NCBI RefSeq assembly: GCF_001431645.1 | Contig: NZ_LLXU01000079.1 | Coordinates: 1 to 49,265 of the forward strand | DNA length: 49,265 nucleotides | DNA from: Stenotrophomonas panacihumi | GTDB taxonomy: Bacteria; Pseudomonadota; Gammaproteobacteria; Xanthomonadales; Xanthomonadaceae | Direction of reading: 5' to 3' | Shown here: positions 33,211-41,648 of the stretch, one piece after another | Numbering within the stretch: the stretch's first letter is position 1 | Layout: every line of letters begins with the position of its first letter | Notes under the pieces: generated by a model | Databases searched by the model: none | What the model was told of the DNA's origin: nothing | What the model saw: only the letters and a program-made list of their open reading frames with translations | Translations under genes and position numbers: made by a program

Positions 33211-34647
33211 ATGAGCTCGCTGGCCCCGAACAAGCAGCTCTCGCGGTTCGAGCTGACCGCGCTGGTGGTCGGCTCGATGATCGGTTCGGGCATCTTCGCG
33301 CTGCCCGCCGCGTTTGGTCGTACCACCGGGGTATACGGCGCGCTGGTCGCCTGGGCGATCGCCGGCGGCGGCATGCTGTGCCTGGCGCTGGTGTTCCAGT
33401 CGCTGTCGCGGCGCAAGCCGGCGCTGGATACCGGCATCTACGCCTATGCACGCGCCGGCTTCGGCGATTACGCCGGCGTGCTCTCCGCGCTGGGCTACTG
33501 GATCGGCTGCTGCCTGGCCGATGTCGCCTGCCTGATCCTGATCAAGGCCACCCTCGGGCAGTTCTTCCCGATCCTGGGCGATGGCTCGACCGCGGCGGCG
33601 ATCGTGTCGGCCTCCCTGCTGCTGTGGGGTTTCCATTTCCTGATCCTGCGCGGCATCAAGCAGGCCGCGCTGCTCAATACCATCGCCACGGTGGCCAAGC
33701 TGGTGCCGCTGGCGGTGTTCCTGTTCGTGGTCGCGCGTGGCTTCCAGCGTGACGTGTTTGCCTGGAATGGCTGGGGCGGCGATACGCCCGGCACCGGCAC
33801 GCTGTGGTCGCAGGTGCGCGGCACGCTGCTGGTGACGGTGTTCGTGTTCGTCGGCATCGAAGGCGCCAGCGTGTACTCGCGCTTCGCCCGCGACCGCCGC
33901 GACGTCGGCTTCGCCACCGTGCTCGGCTTCCTCGGCGTGCTGTGCCTGCTGGTGCTGGTGACGATCCTCTCCTACGGCATCCTGCTCCGCCCGGACCTGG
34001 CCGCGCTGCGCAACCCCTCCATGGCTGGCGTGATGGAGGCGGTGGTCGGGCCGTGGGGCAGGGTGTTCGTCAGCGTCGGCCTGCTGGTGTCGGTGCTGGG
34101 CAACTACCTGTCCTGGTCACTGCTCGCCGCCGAAGTGCTGCATTCGGCCGCCCTCAACGACGCCATGCCGCGCGGGTTGTCCCGGGAAAACGCGGCCGGC
34201 GTGCCCTCGGCGGCGTTGTGGCTCACCAACGGGGTGATCCAGGCCTTCCTGCTGGTCACCTGGTTCGCGGAATATGCCTTCACGCTGGCGCTGAAGATGA
34301 CCAGCGCGATGACGCTGGTGCCGTACCTGCTGGTCGGCGCCTACCAGTTGAAGCTGGCCCTGCAGGGCGAAACTTTCCAGGGCGATCGCGCGGTGGTGCG
34401 GACGCGTGCCGGTGTCATCGCCGCGATCGCCACCGCCTACGCGCTGCTGATGCTGCTGGCCGGCGGCAGCCGCTACCTGCTGCTCTCGGCCCTGCTGTAC
34501 GCCCCCGGCTCGGTGCTGTTCTTCCTGTGGCAGCGCGAACGCGGCGCCGCGCGGCTCAACCGCTACGAAGCGACCGCATGCGTCGTCCTGTGCGCCGCCG
34601 CGCTGTGGGCGCTGTGGGCCCTGGCCAGCGGACGCCTGCGGCTGTGA
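33211..34647 (+). CDS. Basic amino acid antiporter (ArcD/APA family), paralogue 2
   Basis: A 478-residue carrier similar along its whole length to the preceding gene: GSMIGSGIFALP in helix 1, FVGIEGASVYSRFAR in helix 6, and the shared VSVGLLVSVLGNYLSWSLLAAEVL segment. The two arose by tandem duplication and have diverged well beyond recent copies, which suggests different substrates or directions. Its TGA overlaps the GTG start of the hydrolase gene, which points to coupled translation. Confidence 0.87.
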   Translation: MSSLAPNKQLSRFELTALVVGSMIGSGIFALPAAFGRTTGVYGALVAWAIAGGGMLCLALVFQSLSRRKPALDTGIYAYARAGFGDYAGVLSALGYWIGCCLADVACLILIKATLGQFFPILGDGSTAAAIVSASLLLWGFHFLILRGIKQAALLNTIATVAKLVPLAVFLFVVARGFQRDVFAWNGWGGDTPGTGTLWSQVRGTLLVTVFVFVGIEGASVYSRFARDRRDVGFATVLGFLGVLCLLVLVTILSYGILLRPDLAALRNPSMAGVMEAVVGPWGRVFVSVGLLVSVLGNYLSWSLLAAEVLHSAALNDAMPRGLSRENAAGVPSAALWLTNGVIQAFLLVTWFAEYAFTLALKMTSAMTLVPYLLVGAYQLKLALQGETFQGDRAVVRTRAGVIAAIATAYALLMLLAGGSRYLLLSALLYAPGSVLFFLWQRERGAARLNRYEATACVVLCAAALWALWALASGRLRL

Positions 34648-36365
34648 GCGCGGTGCAGCCACGGACGGGGCGATGGCGCCGGCTGGCGGCGAGCGCCCGC
34701 GCGCGCTTCGGTCGCCGGCCGTGCATCGCCGGCATGCTGCTGGCCACGCTGTTCTTCATCTGCTCGCTTTCGCCGAGCCTGATTCCCCGCGGCTCCATTG
34801 CGCAAGGCCTGCTCTCGGGCGTGTGCATGGCGGTGGGCTACGCGCTCGGCGCGGCGTTGCAGTGGCTGTGGACTTACCTGCAACTGCCGCGCGTGCTGCG
34901 CCATGCCCGCCTGCGTCATTGGCCCAGCATGCTGCTGGCGCTGTGCGCGGTGGCCGGCATCGCGACCCTGTGGCTGGCGCGGGCGTGGCAGAACTCGGTG
35001 CGCGCGGTGATGGAACTGCCGCCCATCGACGAGGCCTATTCGCTGCGGCTGCTGGTGGTGGCCGTGCTGACGTTGCTGGTCCTGCTGCTGCTGGGCCGCC
35101 TGTTCGCGTGGATCGCCGGCGGCGTGGGCCGGCGCGCGCAGCGCGTGCTGCCGCCACGTGTGGCCCGCGTGCTCGGCGTGGCCGCAGCCGCGTTGCTGTT
35201 CGTGCTGGTGACCGACGGCGTGATCCTGCGCGGCGCGCTGCACGCGGTGGATGCTTCGTTCCGGCAGGCCGATGCGCTGATCCCGCCCGACCGCGCGCCG
35301 CCCAAACTGCGGGGGCGCTCGGGCGGCCCCGGCTCGCTGCTGGCGTGGCCGGACCTGGGCCGCACCGGGCGCGACTTCGTCACCAATGGCCCCACCGTGG
35401 CCGACATCACCGCTTACGGCGGCGAAGCGATGACGCCGATCCGCGTCTACGTCGGCCTGCCGGCGGCGCAGGATGCCAATGCCCGCGCCCATCTGGCCTT
35501 GCAGGAACTCCAGCGCCAGGGCGGCTTCTCGCGTTCGATGCTGGTCATCATCACCCCGACCGGCACCGGCTGGGTCGACCCGGCCGCCATCGACAGCCTC
35601 GAATACCTGCAGCGCGGCGACGTCGCCAGCGTGGCGATCCAGTACTCCTACCTCTCCAGCCCGATGTCGCTGATGATCGAACCCGGCTACGGCGAGGAGA
35701 GTGCGCAGGCGTTGTTCCGCGAGGTCTACGGCTACTGGCGCACGCTGCCGAAGGCGAGCCGCCCCCGCTTGTACGTCCACGGCCTGAGCCTGGGCGCGAT
35801 GAACTCCGAGCGCTCGATGGCGTGGTTCGAGCTGTTGGGCGACCCCATCGATGGCGCGCTGTGGAGCGGGCCGCCGTTCGAAAGCCGCCATTGGCGCAGC
35901 TTCACCGCGGCGCGCGATCCCGCCTCGCCGCAATGGCTGCCGCGGGTGGGCGACGGGCATTTCGTGCGTTTCATGAACCAGCACGGCTCGCCCGTGCCAC
36001 GGGACGCGCCGTGGGGGCCGACACGGGTGGTGTACCTGCAATACGCCAGCGACGCGATCACCTTCTTCGACGCCCACGATGCATGGCGCCCCCCGGACTG
36101 GATGGCGCCGCCGCGCGCGTTCGACGTCTCGCCCTCGCTGCGCTGGTATCCGCTGGTCAGCATGTTCCAGCTCGCGCTGGACATGCTGCTGGCCGATGGC
36201 ACGCCGATGGGCTACGGCCACGTGTTCGCGCCATCGCATTACATCAATGCGTGGCTGCAGGTCACCGGCGCGCGCGATTGGTCGCCAGCGCAGCTGGACG
36301 AACTGCGCCACCAGCTCGACGCCGAACGCAACGCGCAAATCGAGGCGAACCGGCGCGCCGACTGA
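34644..36365 (+). CDS. Membrane-anchored alpha/beta-hydrolase family protein
   Basis: A 573-residue protein. The N-terminal third has four to five membrane spans (about residues 30-200). The C-terminal part, probably periplasmic, is an alpha/beta-hydrolase-like domain with the nucleophile elbow GLSLG at Ser382 and a preceding VRVYVGL / VIITPTGTGWVDP region. It fits the uncharacterised 'alpha/beta-hydrolase family' whose N-terminal membrane domain is conserved. The reaction is unknown. The GTG start overlaps the stop of the antiporter gene (GTGA), the only evidence for co-expression with amino-acid transport. The residues SLSPSLIPRG after the first span are typical of the family. Confidence 0.82.
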   Translation: MSAVQPRTGRWRRLAASARARFGRRPCIAGMLLATLFFICSLSPSLIPRGSIAQGLLSGVCMAVGYALGAALQWLWTYLQLPRVLRHARLRHWPSMLLALCAVAGIATLWLARAWQNSVRAVMELPPIDEAYSLRLLVVAVLTLLVLLLLGRLFAWIAGGVGRRAQRVLPPRVARVLGVAAAALLFVLVTDGVILRGALHAVDASFRQADALIPPDRAPPKLRGRSGGPGSLLAWPDLGRTGRDFVTNGPTVADITAYGGEAMTPIRVYVGLPAAQDANARAHLALQELQRQGGFSRSMLVIITPTGTGWVDPAAIDSLEYLQRGDVASVAIQYSYLSSPMSLMIEPGYGEESAQALFREVYGYWRTLPKASRPRLYVHGLSLGAMNSERSMAWFELLGDPIDGALWSGPPFESRHWRSFTAARDPASPQWLPRVGDGHFVRFMNQHGSPVPRDAPWGPTRVVYLQYASDAITFFDAHDAWRPPDWMAPPRAFDVSPSLRWYPLVSMFQLALDMLLADGTPMGYGHVFAPSHYINAWLQVTGARDWSPAQLDELRHQLDAERNAQIEANRRAD

Positions 36366-36387
36366 CGCGCGCCGGCGCCCGTGAAAA

Positions 36388-37041
36388 TCAGCGGCTGCGC
36401 GCCGGCAGTTCGGCCAGGGTCTGCGCGGCAATCGCATCCAGCCGCGCCTGGCTGCCATCGCTGCGCCGCACGGTGCCGCGGTTGATGCCGCCCCACAGCA
36501 CCTGCGCCGAATGCGGGTCGATGGCCTCGACCTGCAACGCACCTTCCACGTAGCTCACCCGGCGCATGTCCAGCGTCAGCGAGCCATCGTTGCCGGGCAC
36601 CACCAGCTGCGAACAGCCGCTGCTGGTGCACTGGATGGCATTCATGCGCGTCGGCCCGCTGCCGCCGCCCTGCGCGGCGGGCACCATGCGCTCCTGGTCG
36701 CGCACGCCGACGCGGTAGGCGGCGAGCCAGTCGGCCTGCGCGGTGTCCTCCACGCGCTCGTAGCCCTTGGCGGCCAGCGCGCTGTCCATCGCGTTGCGCA
36801 AGCGCTGGCGGAACGCGGTATCGAGCACGCGCGGGTCGGCCTGCTCGGTGTATTCGGTCGGCATCGGCGCCCACGCGTAACGCGCGCCGGGCAACTGCGT
36901 GGCCGCCACCGTCACCTGCACGCCACCGCCCTGGGGCGCGCCCGCGCCGCCATCGCTGGCGCAGGCGGACAGGCCCGCGGCCAGCAGCGCGACGGCCATC
37001 AGGCGGGGAAGGGAAGAACGGCGTGGTGCGGCAGCATGCAT
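36388..37041 (-). CDS. DUF4136-type lipoprotein
   Basis: A 217-residue lipoprotein. The signal peptide ends in LSACA with Cys27. The mature domain has the DUF4136 pattern: an aromatic-rich first strand (ARYAWAPMPTEY), a helix with LRNAMDSALAAKGYERV, then DWLAAYRVGV and a C-terminal ALQVEAIDPHSAQVLWGG. The function is unknown; the family is outer-membrane or periplasmic. The start at 37041 is set by the signal peptide. The open frame continues upstream without support. Confidence 0.8.
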   Translation of the reverse strand: MHAAAPRRSSLPRLMAVALLAAGLSACASDGGAGAPQGGGVQVTVAATQLPGARYAWAPMPTEYTEQADPRVLDTAFRQRLRNAMDSALAAKGYERVEDTAQADWLAAYRVGVRDQERMVPAAQGGGSGPTRMNAIQCTSSGCSQLVVPGNDGSLTLDMRRVSYVEGALQVEAIDPHSAQVLWGGINRGTVRRSDGSQARLDAIAAQTLAELPARSR

Positions 37042-37073
37042 GGTCGAAACTCCATCGGCGGGAAAAGGAGGCG

Positions 37074-37637
37074 TCACCGGCCCGTGGGCGGCGGCGACGC
37101 GGCAGGAGGGGACGGCGCGGAAGGCGTGCGCGGCGAGATGCGGTCGGAGATCGCCAACACCAGCGCCGACAGCATCAGCGTGCCGTGGATGATGGTCATC
37201 CAGATCAGCGTATAGCGGTTCATCGGCGCGCCTTCTTCCAGCTTCATGAAGATGCGCAGCAGCGCGATGGCGGAAATCGCGGTGATCGAGCCCATCAGCT
37301 TCATCTTCATCGCGCCGAAGTCCACCGTGCCCATCCACGAGGGGCGCTTCTCCTCGCCGGACTCGATGCGCGCCACGAAGTTCTCGTAGCCGGCGAGGGT
37401 GACGATCAGCAGCAGGTTGGCCACCAGCGAGAGGTCGATCAACGCTAGCGCCATCAGGATCACGCTGGTGGGCGTGAGCTCCAGCAGGTGCGCCAGGTGC
37501 CAGAACAGTTCGCGCAGGAACACGAACAGCAGCGCGACCAGTGCCAGCACCAGCCCGAAGTAGAACGGCGCCATGACCCAGCGCGCATCGAACAGGCTGC
37601 GCGAGAGGAAGCGGTTGAGCCAGGTGCCGGCGGTCAT
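37074..37637 (-). CDS. UPF0114 (YqhA-like) inner-membrane protein
   Basis: A 187-residue protein with four hydrophobic spans and the UPF0114 signatures SRSLFDARWVMAPFYFGL, LIDLSLVANLLLIV, GYENFVAR and GTVDFGAMKMKLMGSI. The cellular role is unknown. Chosen start is ATG at 37637; a GTG nine bases upstream (37646) is possible. The C-terminal tail is Pro/Ala-rich and dispensable-looking. It precedes the DUF4136 gene by 32 bases on the same strand. Confidence 0.88.
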   Translation of the reverse strand: MTAGTWLNRFLSRSLFDARWVMAPFYFGLVLALVALLFVFLRELFWHLAHLLELTPTSVILMALALIDLSLVANLLLIVTLAGYENFVARIESGEEKRPSWMGTVDFGAMKMKLMGSITAISAIALLRIFMKLEEGAPMNRYTLIWMTIIHGTLMLSALVLAISDRISPRTPSAPSPPAASPPPTGR

Positions 37638-37704
37638 CGCGCGCACGCCGATGGCGGCCGCGGCGAGCCGCGCGCGCAGGCAGGGCGGCGTGCGCGCGCC
37701 CGGC

Positions 37705-38208
37705 TCAAGGCATGCCGCCCGTATCGGCGCCGCCTTCCTCCGGCTCCGGCTGCACGTCCTGCGGTCGATCGGTGAACTGCGCCTCGCGGATCTCGCGCTT
37801 GGCCTCGCGCAGCGCCTGCCCGTCGAGCGGGCGGATGCGGCTGATGCGGCAGCCGGGGGATACCGGGCTGATCGTGCCGGGCGTGCGCAGGATCACGCTG
37901 TCGAAACGTGCCGAGACCGTGCCGAACTGGTTGGTGATGCTGATGCCCTGCGCGGTGGACAGGCCGCTGCAGCGGGTGCGGAATTCCAGCAGGTGGCCGC
38001 GGCTGGGGCTGCTCCACAGCGCCATCGCCTGGTCGCCCAGCGGCGTCCAGTCGCTGCGTCGCACCATGCGGTTGAGCTGCAGCGAAGGCACCGGCGCGCC
38101 GGCATGTTGCTGGTACAGCGCCAGGCGCTGGTCCGGCGTCATCGTGGCGGTATGCGCGCAGCCCGCCAGCAACATGGCGAGCACGCTCAGGGCAATGACC
38201 TGGCGCAT
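37705..38208 (-). CDS. DUF6491-like lipoprotein
   Basis: A 167-residue lipoprotein with lipobox LLAGC and Cys17. The mature part contains two cysteines (RTRCSGL and SPGCRISRIRPLDG) likely to form a disulfide. The C-terminal IRPLDGQALREAKREIREA is typical of a small xanthomonad lipoprotein family (DUF6491) of unknown role. It lies between the UPF0114 gene and the glycine-zipper gene on the same strand, with 47-67 base gaps. Confidence 0.72.
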   Translation of the reverse strand: MRQVIALSVLAMLLAGCAHTATMTPDQRLALYQQHAGAPVPSLQLNRMVRRSDWTPLGDQAMALWSSPSRGHLLEFRTRCSGLSTAQGISITNQFGTVSARFDSVILRTPGTISPVSPGCRISRIRPLDGQALREAKREIREAQFTDRPQDVQPEPEEGGADTGGMP

Positions 38209-38255
38209 GTCGAACTCCTTGTGCGTGGCGCCGCCGTGCAGGCCGGCGTCGGGAT

Positions 38256-38717
38256 TCAGCGGGTGACGCGGGTGGTCACGCCGTCGCTGGCCACCTGCAC
38301 GCGGTCGCCCACGCGGAAGTCATTGGGCTGGCCATCCTGGGTCACGGCGATGGTGCGGCCGGACTGGTCCAGGCGCACGGTCACTTCCACGCCGGCGCGT
38401 GCGGAGCGCGACATCGCGTTGCCCGCCGCGCCGCCCGCCACCGCACCGGCCACCGCGCCGGCCGCATTGGCGCGGCTGCTGCCGCCGATGGTGCTGCCGG
38501 CGATGCCGCCCAGCACCGCGCCGGTGGCGGTACCCACGCCGCGCGAGTCGTTCTGGATCGTGACCTGGCGTACCGCTTCGACCACGCCCCATTCCACGCT
38601 CTGGGCACGGCCGACTTCGGAACGGTTGAAGGTAGTGGGGGTGGTGTGGGTCGCGCAGCCGGCCATCGTGGCCAGCACGAGCAAGCCTGCCGCGCCCGCA
38701 AGATGCTTGGTGCTCAT
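38256..38717 (-). CDS. Glycine-zipper 2TM-domain outer-membrane lipoprotein (SlyB-like)
   Basis: A 153-residue lipoprotein with lipobox MAGCA (Cys21). A glycine zipper covers roughly residues 60-105 (GTATGAVLGGIAGSTIGG and AAGAVAGAVAGGAAGNAM). The C-terminal beta domain has VTVRLDQSGRTIAV. SlyB-type proteins stabilise the outer membrane under stress. A GGGAGAAA-type site precedes the ATG. It is the first of the four minus-strand envelope genes and divergent from arginine deiminase. Confidence 0.88.
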   Translation of the reverse strand: MSTKHLAGAAGLLVLATMAGCATHTTPTTFNRSEVGRAQSVEWGVVEAVRQVTIQNDSRGVGTATGAVLGGIAGSTIGGSSRANAAGAVAGAVAGGAAGNAMSRSARAGVEVTVRLDQSGRTIAVTQDGQPNDFRVGDRVQVASDGVTTRVTR

Positions 38718-39139
38718 CGAGGTTTCTCCCAACGCATGTGGATGGATGAGACGATTCGCCCCCGGCAGCCATGCCCCCTGCATCCGCCGGCAAGACGCAC
38801 TAACGCCTTCGCGCGTCAAACCAACGTGAAGCCGAATCTGCCGAATTTGCGTCAAGGATTCTTCACGATGCGGTGACATCGGCCGCATTTACTCTCGGTT
38901 CACTCCGTCGCCCGCGGCGCACACGCGCCGCCCTCGACATCGCGACCACGCAAGGCCGAGCTCTCGCCGCGATGCGCGTTGCATCGCAATGAATGGAAAC
39001 GCCGGGGAACCACCCATGCCTTCCTTCAGCTGCCCGCCGCGCCAGGCGCTTTCCCGCCGACGCTCGCCCGCCTGAGAAATCCCCGCGTTCCGCCCTTCCG
39101 GCGGCGCCACCGCCGGCTCCCTCCAGGAGATCGCGTCCC
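38718..39139. other. 422-base divergent regulatory region between the glycine-zipper gene and arcA
   Basis: No credible gene is present. Small open frames lack binding sites. Three perfect hairpins lie here: 38914-38931 (GCGGCGC / GCGCCGC, loop ACAC), 38969-38987 (GCGATGC / GCATCGC, loop GCGTT) and 39098-39116 (CCGGCGG / CCGCCGG, loop CGCCA). The last is seven bases ahead of the arcA ribosome binding site CAGGAGA. I found no FNR/Anr-type TTGAT-N4-ATCAA box and no convincing sigma-70 pair. Confidence 0.55.
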
Positions 39140-40387
39140 ATGTCCAGCCCACAGAAATATGGCGTCCATTCCGAGGTAGGCCAGCTGCGCAAGGTGATGG
39201 TCTGCGCGCCCGGCCTGGCGCACACGCGCCTGACGCCACGCAACAAGGACGAGTTGCTGTTCGACGACATCATGTGGGTGGACAACGCCAAGCGCGACCA
39301 CTTCGACTTCATGGCCAAGATGCGCGACCGCGGCGTGGAAGTGCTGGAGATGCACAACCTGCTGGCCGAGACAATGGCCATTCCCGAGGCGCGCGCCTGG
39401 GTGCTCGACCACCAGGTCAACGCCAACGAAGTCGGCCTGGAGTTCATGCGAGAAGTGCGCGCCTACCTGGAGAGCCTCGCCCCGCGCGACCTGGCCGAGA
39501 TCCTGATCGGCGGCCTGAGCGCGCGCGAGCTGCCGGACGATTTCTCCAGCAGCATCCTGTCGGTGGCGCGTGAACACCCGGACATCGTCGGCTACCTGCT
39601 GCCGCCGTTGCCGAACACCCTCTACACCCGCGACACCACCTGCTGGATCTACGAGGGCGTGACCCTCAACCCGCTGTACTGGCCGGCGCGGCACGAGGAA
39701 ACCATCCTCACCACCTGCATCTACAAATTCCACCCGGATTTCGCCAACGCCGGTTTCCCCATCTGGTACGGCGATCCGACCCAGGACCACGGCAACGCCA
39801 CGCTGGAAGGCGGCGACGTGATGCCGGCCGGCAACGGCGTGGTGCTGGTCGGCATGAGCGAGCGCACCTCGCGCACCGCGATCACCCAGCTGGCGCAATC
39901 GCTGTTCAAGCAGAACGGCGCCAAGCGCGTGATCGCCGCCTCGATGCCGCGGCTGCGTTCGGCGATGCACCTGGATACGGTGTTCACCTTCGCCGACCGC
40001 GACGTGGCCACGATCTACAGCGGCATCGTCGACCAGATCAAGCCGATCTCGCTGTATCCCAGCGACAAGGCGCCGGGCTTCGAGGTGGTGTTCGAGGACA
40101 AGCACTTCACCGACGTGGTGGCCGAAGCGCTGGGCCTGAAGAAGCTGCGCCTGGTGGAATCGGACGAGTACTACGGCGCCGAGCGCTCGCAGTGGAACAG
40201 CGGCAACAACCTGGTGGCGCTGTCGCCGGGCGTGGTGGTGGCCTACGACCGCAATACCTCCACCAACACCGCGCTGCGCAAGGAAGGCATCGAGGTCATC
40301 ACCATCGTCGGCGCCGAACTCGGGCGCGGGCGCGGCGGTGGCCACTGCATGACCTGTCCGCTGGTGCGCGACGCCGTGGACTTCTGA
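39140..40387 (+). CDS. arcA: Arginine deiminase
   Basis: A 415-residue cytoplasmic enzyme that hydrolyses arginine to citrulline and ammonia. The nucleophile is Cys403 in [13 protein letters not shown]. The other catalytic segments are YTRDTTCW, the [10 protein letters not shown] region and MHLDTVFTF with the catalytic histidine. Length matches the Pseudomonas enzyme. The start at 39140 fits the conserved N-terminus ([18 protein letters not shown]) and the CAGGAGA site. arcB and arcC, which normally follow to make ATP from citrulline, are absent from the window. Two ArcD-like carriers lie 4.5-7 kb upstream. Confidence 0.97.
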   Translation: MSSPQKYGVHSEVGQLRKVMVCAPGLAHTRLTPRNKDELLFDDIMWVDNAKRDHFDFMAKMRDRGVEVLEMHNLLAETMAIPEARAWVLDHQVNANEVGLEFMREVRAYLESLAPRDLAEILIGGLSARELPDDFSSSILSVAREHPDIVGYLLPPLPNTLYTRDTTCWIYEGVTLNPLYWPARHEETILTTCIYKFHPDFANAGFPIWYGDPTQDHGNATLEGGDVMPAGNGVVLVGMSERTSRTAITQLAQSLFKQNGAKRVIAASMPRLRSAMHLDTVFTFADRDVATIYSGIVDQIKPISLYPSDKAPGFEVVFEDKHFTDVVAEALGLKKLRLVESDEYYGAERSQWNSGNNLVALSPGVVVAYDRNTSTNTALRKEGIEVITIVGAELGRGRGGGHCMTCPLVRDAVDF

Positions 40388-40396
40388 GGACCCGGG

Positions 40397-40423
40397 CGTT
40401 CCCGGCACGGCCTGCCGGGAACG
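40397..40423 (+). repeat. Perfect hairpin after arcA
   Basis: CGTTCCCGGCA and TGCCGGGAACG form eleven pairs around CGGCC, starting ten bases after the arcA stop. No T-run follows, so termination would be partial. The inner 17 bases equal those of the hairpin at 30248-30270. Confidence 0.7.
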
Positions 40424-40496
40424 TCGCAGCGGGGGCATGGGCCGGGTTCGGCGGCCGCTTTGGGGGAAGCGGCGAGGGCAGCCGGAGGCATCAAGG

Positions 40497-41648
40497 ATGC
40501 GTACCAGGCAACGGATGGGGTGGCTGTGGCTCGGCTGCGCGTTGGCGTCGCTGGGCGGATGCGGGGGCGATACAGGACCGAACGCGGCCGCCATGCCGCC
40601 CACGGTGGTGACCGTCGAGGAAGTCCACGCGGCGGCCGTGCCCAACCTGGTGGAGTTGCCCGGCCGCGTGGAAGCGGTGCGCATGGCGCAGGTGCGCGCG
40701 CGCGCCGATGGCATCGTCGAGCGCCAGCTGTATGTCGAAGGCACGGATGTGGCCGCCGGCACGCCGCTGTTCCAGATCGACCCGCGCGACCTGCAGGCCC
40801 GCCTGCAGCAGGCGCGTGCATCGCTGGCGTCGGCCCGCGCGGCGCGAGGGCAAACCGCCAGCCTGCGTGCGCGACTGTCCACGCTGGTGCAGCGCAAGGC
40901 GGTCAGCGTGCAGGAATACGAATCGGCGCAGGCCTCGTTCCAGCAGGCCGATGCCGCATTGCTTGAAGCGCAGGCCGCGGTGGATCGCGCGCAGCTGCAG
41001 CTCGACCACGCCACCGTGCGCGCGCCCATCGCCGGCCGCGTGGGCCGCGCGGCGGTCAGTGAAGGCGCGCTGGTCAGCGCCGCCTCGGCCACGTTGATGA
41101 CCCAGGTCGACCAGCTCGACCCGGTCTACGTGGTGTTCCAGCCCTCCAATGCCGCCTTTACCGAGCTGGAGCGCGGCATCGAGGCCGGCCGCATCACGCT
41201 CGGCGACGGCAAGCACATTGGCGTGACCGTGCTCGACGATGACGGCACGCCGCTGCCGGTCCAAGGCGTGGTCGATTTCACCGAGAAGGCCGTGGATCCG
41301 TCCACCGGCAGCCGCACGCTGCGCGCCTCTTTCGACAACACCCCGCGACGCCTGCTGCCCGGCCAGTTCGTGCGCGGCATCCTGGCCGTCGGCACGGTGC
41401 GCGACGGCATCAGCCTGCCCGAGCGCGCCATCAGCATCGCCGAGGACGAGGCCAGCGTGATGACCGTCAACGCCGACGGCGTGGCGATGCGCCAGCCGGT
41501 GACGCTGGCCGGGCAGGCCGAAGGACGCTGGGTGGTGCAGTCCGGCCTCAAACCCGGCCAGAAGGTGATCGTGGACGGCTGGCACAAGGTGCAGCCGGGC
41601 CAGCATGTGCAGGCGCGCGCGGCGCAGGCGGCGGCGCCGGCCCCATGA
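40497..41648 (+). CDS. RND efflux periplasmic adaptor lipoprotein (AcrA/MexE-like)
   Basis: A 383-residue membrane-fusion lipoprotein, signal peptide ending in SLGGC with Cys22. Domains follow the usual order: beta-barrel start (LVELPGRVEAVRMAQVRARADG), lipoyl half, alpha-hairpin of about 60 residues (QARLQQARASLASARAARG), second lipoyl half (ATVRAPIAGRVGRA), barrel and membrane-proximal domain. It links the permease to the outer-membrane duct. A GGAGG site precedes ATG 40497. Its stop overlaps the permease start (ATGA). No local repressor gene is present. Confidence 0.95.
   Translation: MRTRQRMGWLWLGCALASLGGCGGDTGPNAAAMPPTVVTVEEVHAAAVPNLVELPGRVEAVRMAQVRARADGIVERQLYVEGTDVAAGTPLFQIDPRDLQARLQQARASLASARAARGQTASLRARLSTLVQRKAVSVQEYESAQASFQQADAALLEAQAAVDRAQLQLDHATVRAPIAGRVGRAAVSEGALVSAASATLMTQVDQLDPVYVVFQPSNAAFTELERGIEAGRITLGDGKHIGVTVLDDDGTPLPVQGVVDFTEKAVDPSTGSRTLRASFDNTPRRLLPGQFVRGILAVGTVRDGISLPERAISIAEDEASVMTVNADGVAMRQPVTLAGQAEGRWVVQSGLKPGQKVIVDGWHKVQPGQHVQARAAQAAAPAP

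Noticed and set aside
38863..39447. 194-residue minus-strand open frame over the arcA leader and 5' end
   Set aside because: It overlaps conserved arcA coding sequence antisense, has no ribosome binding site and no family features.
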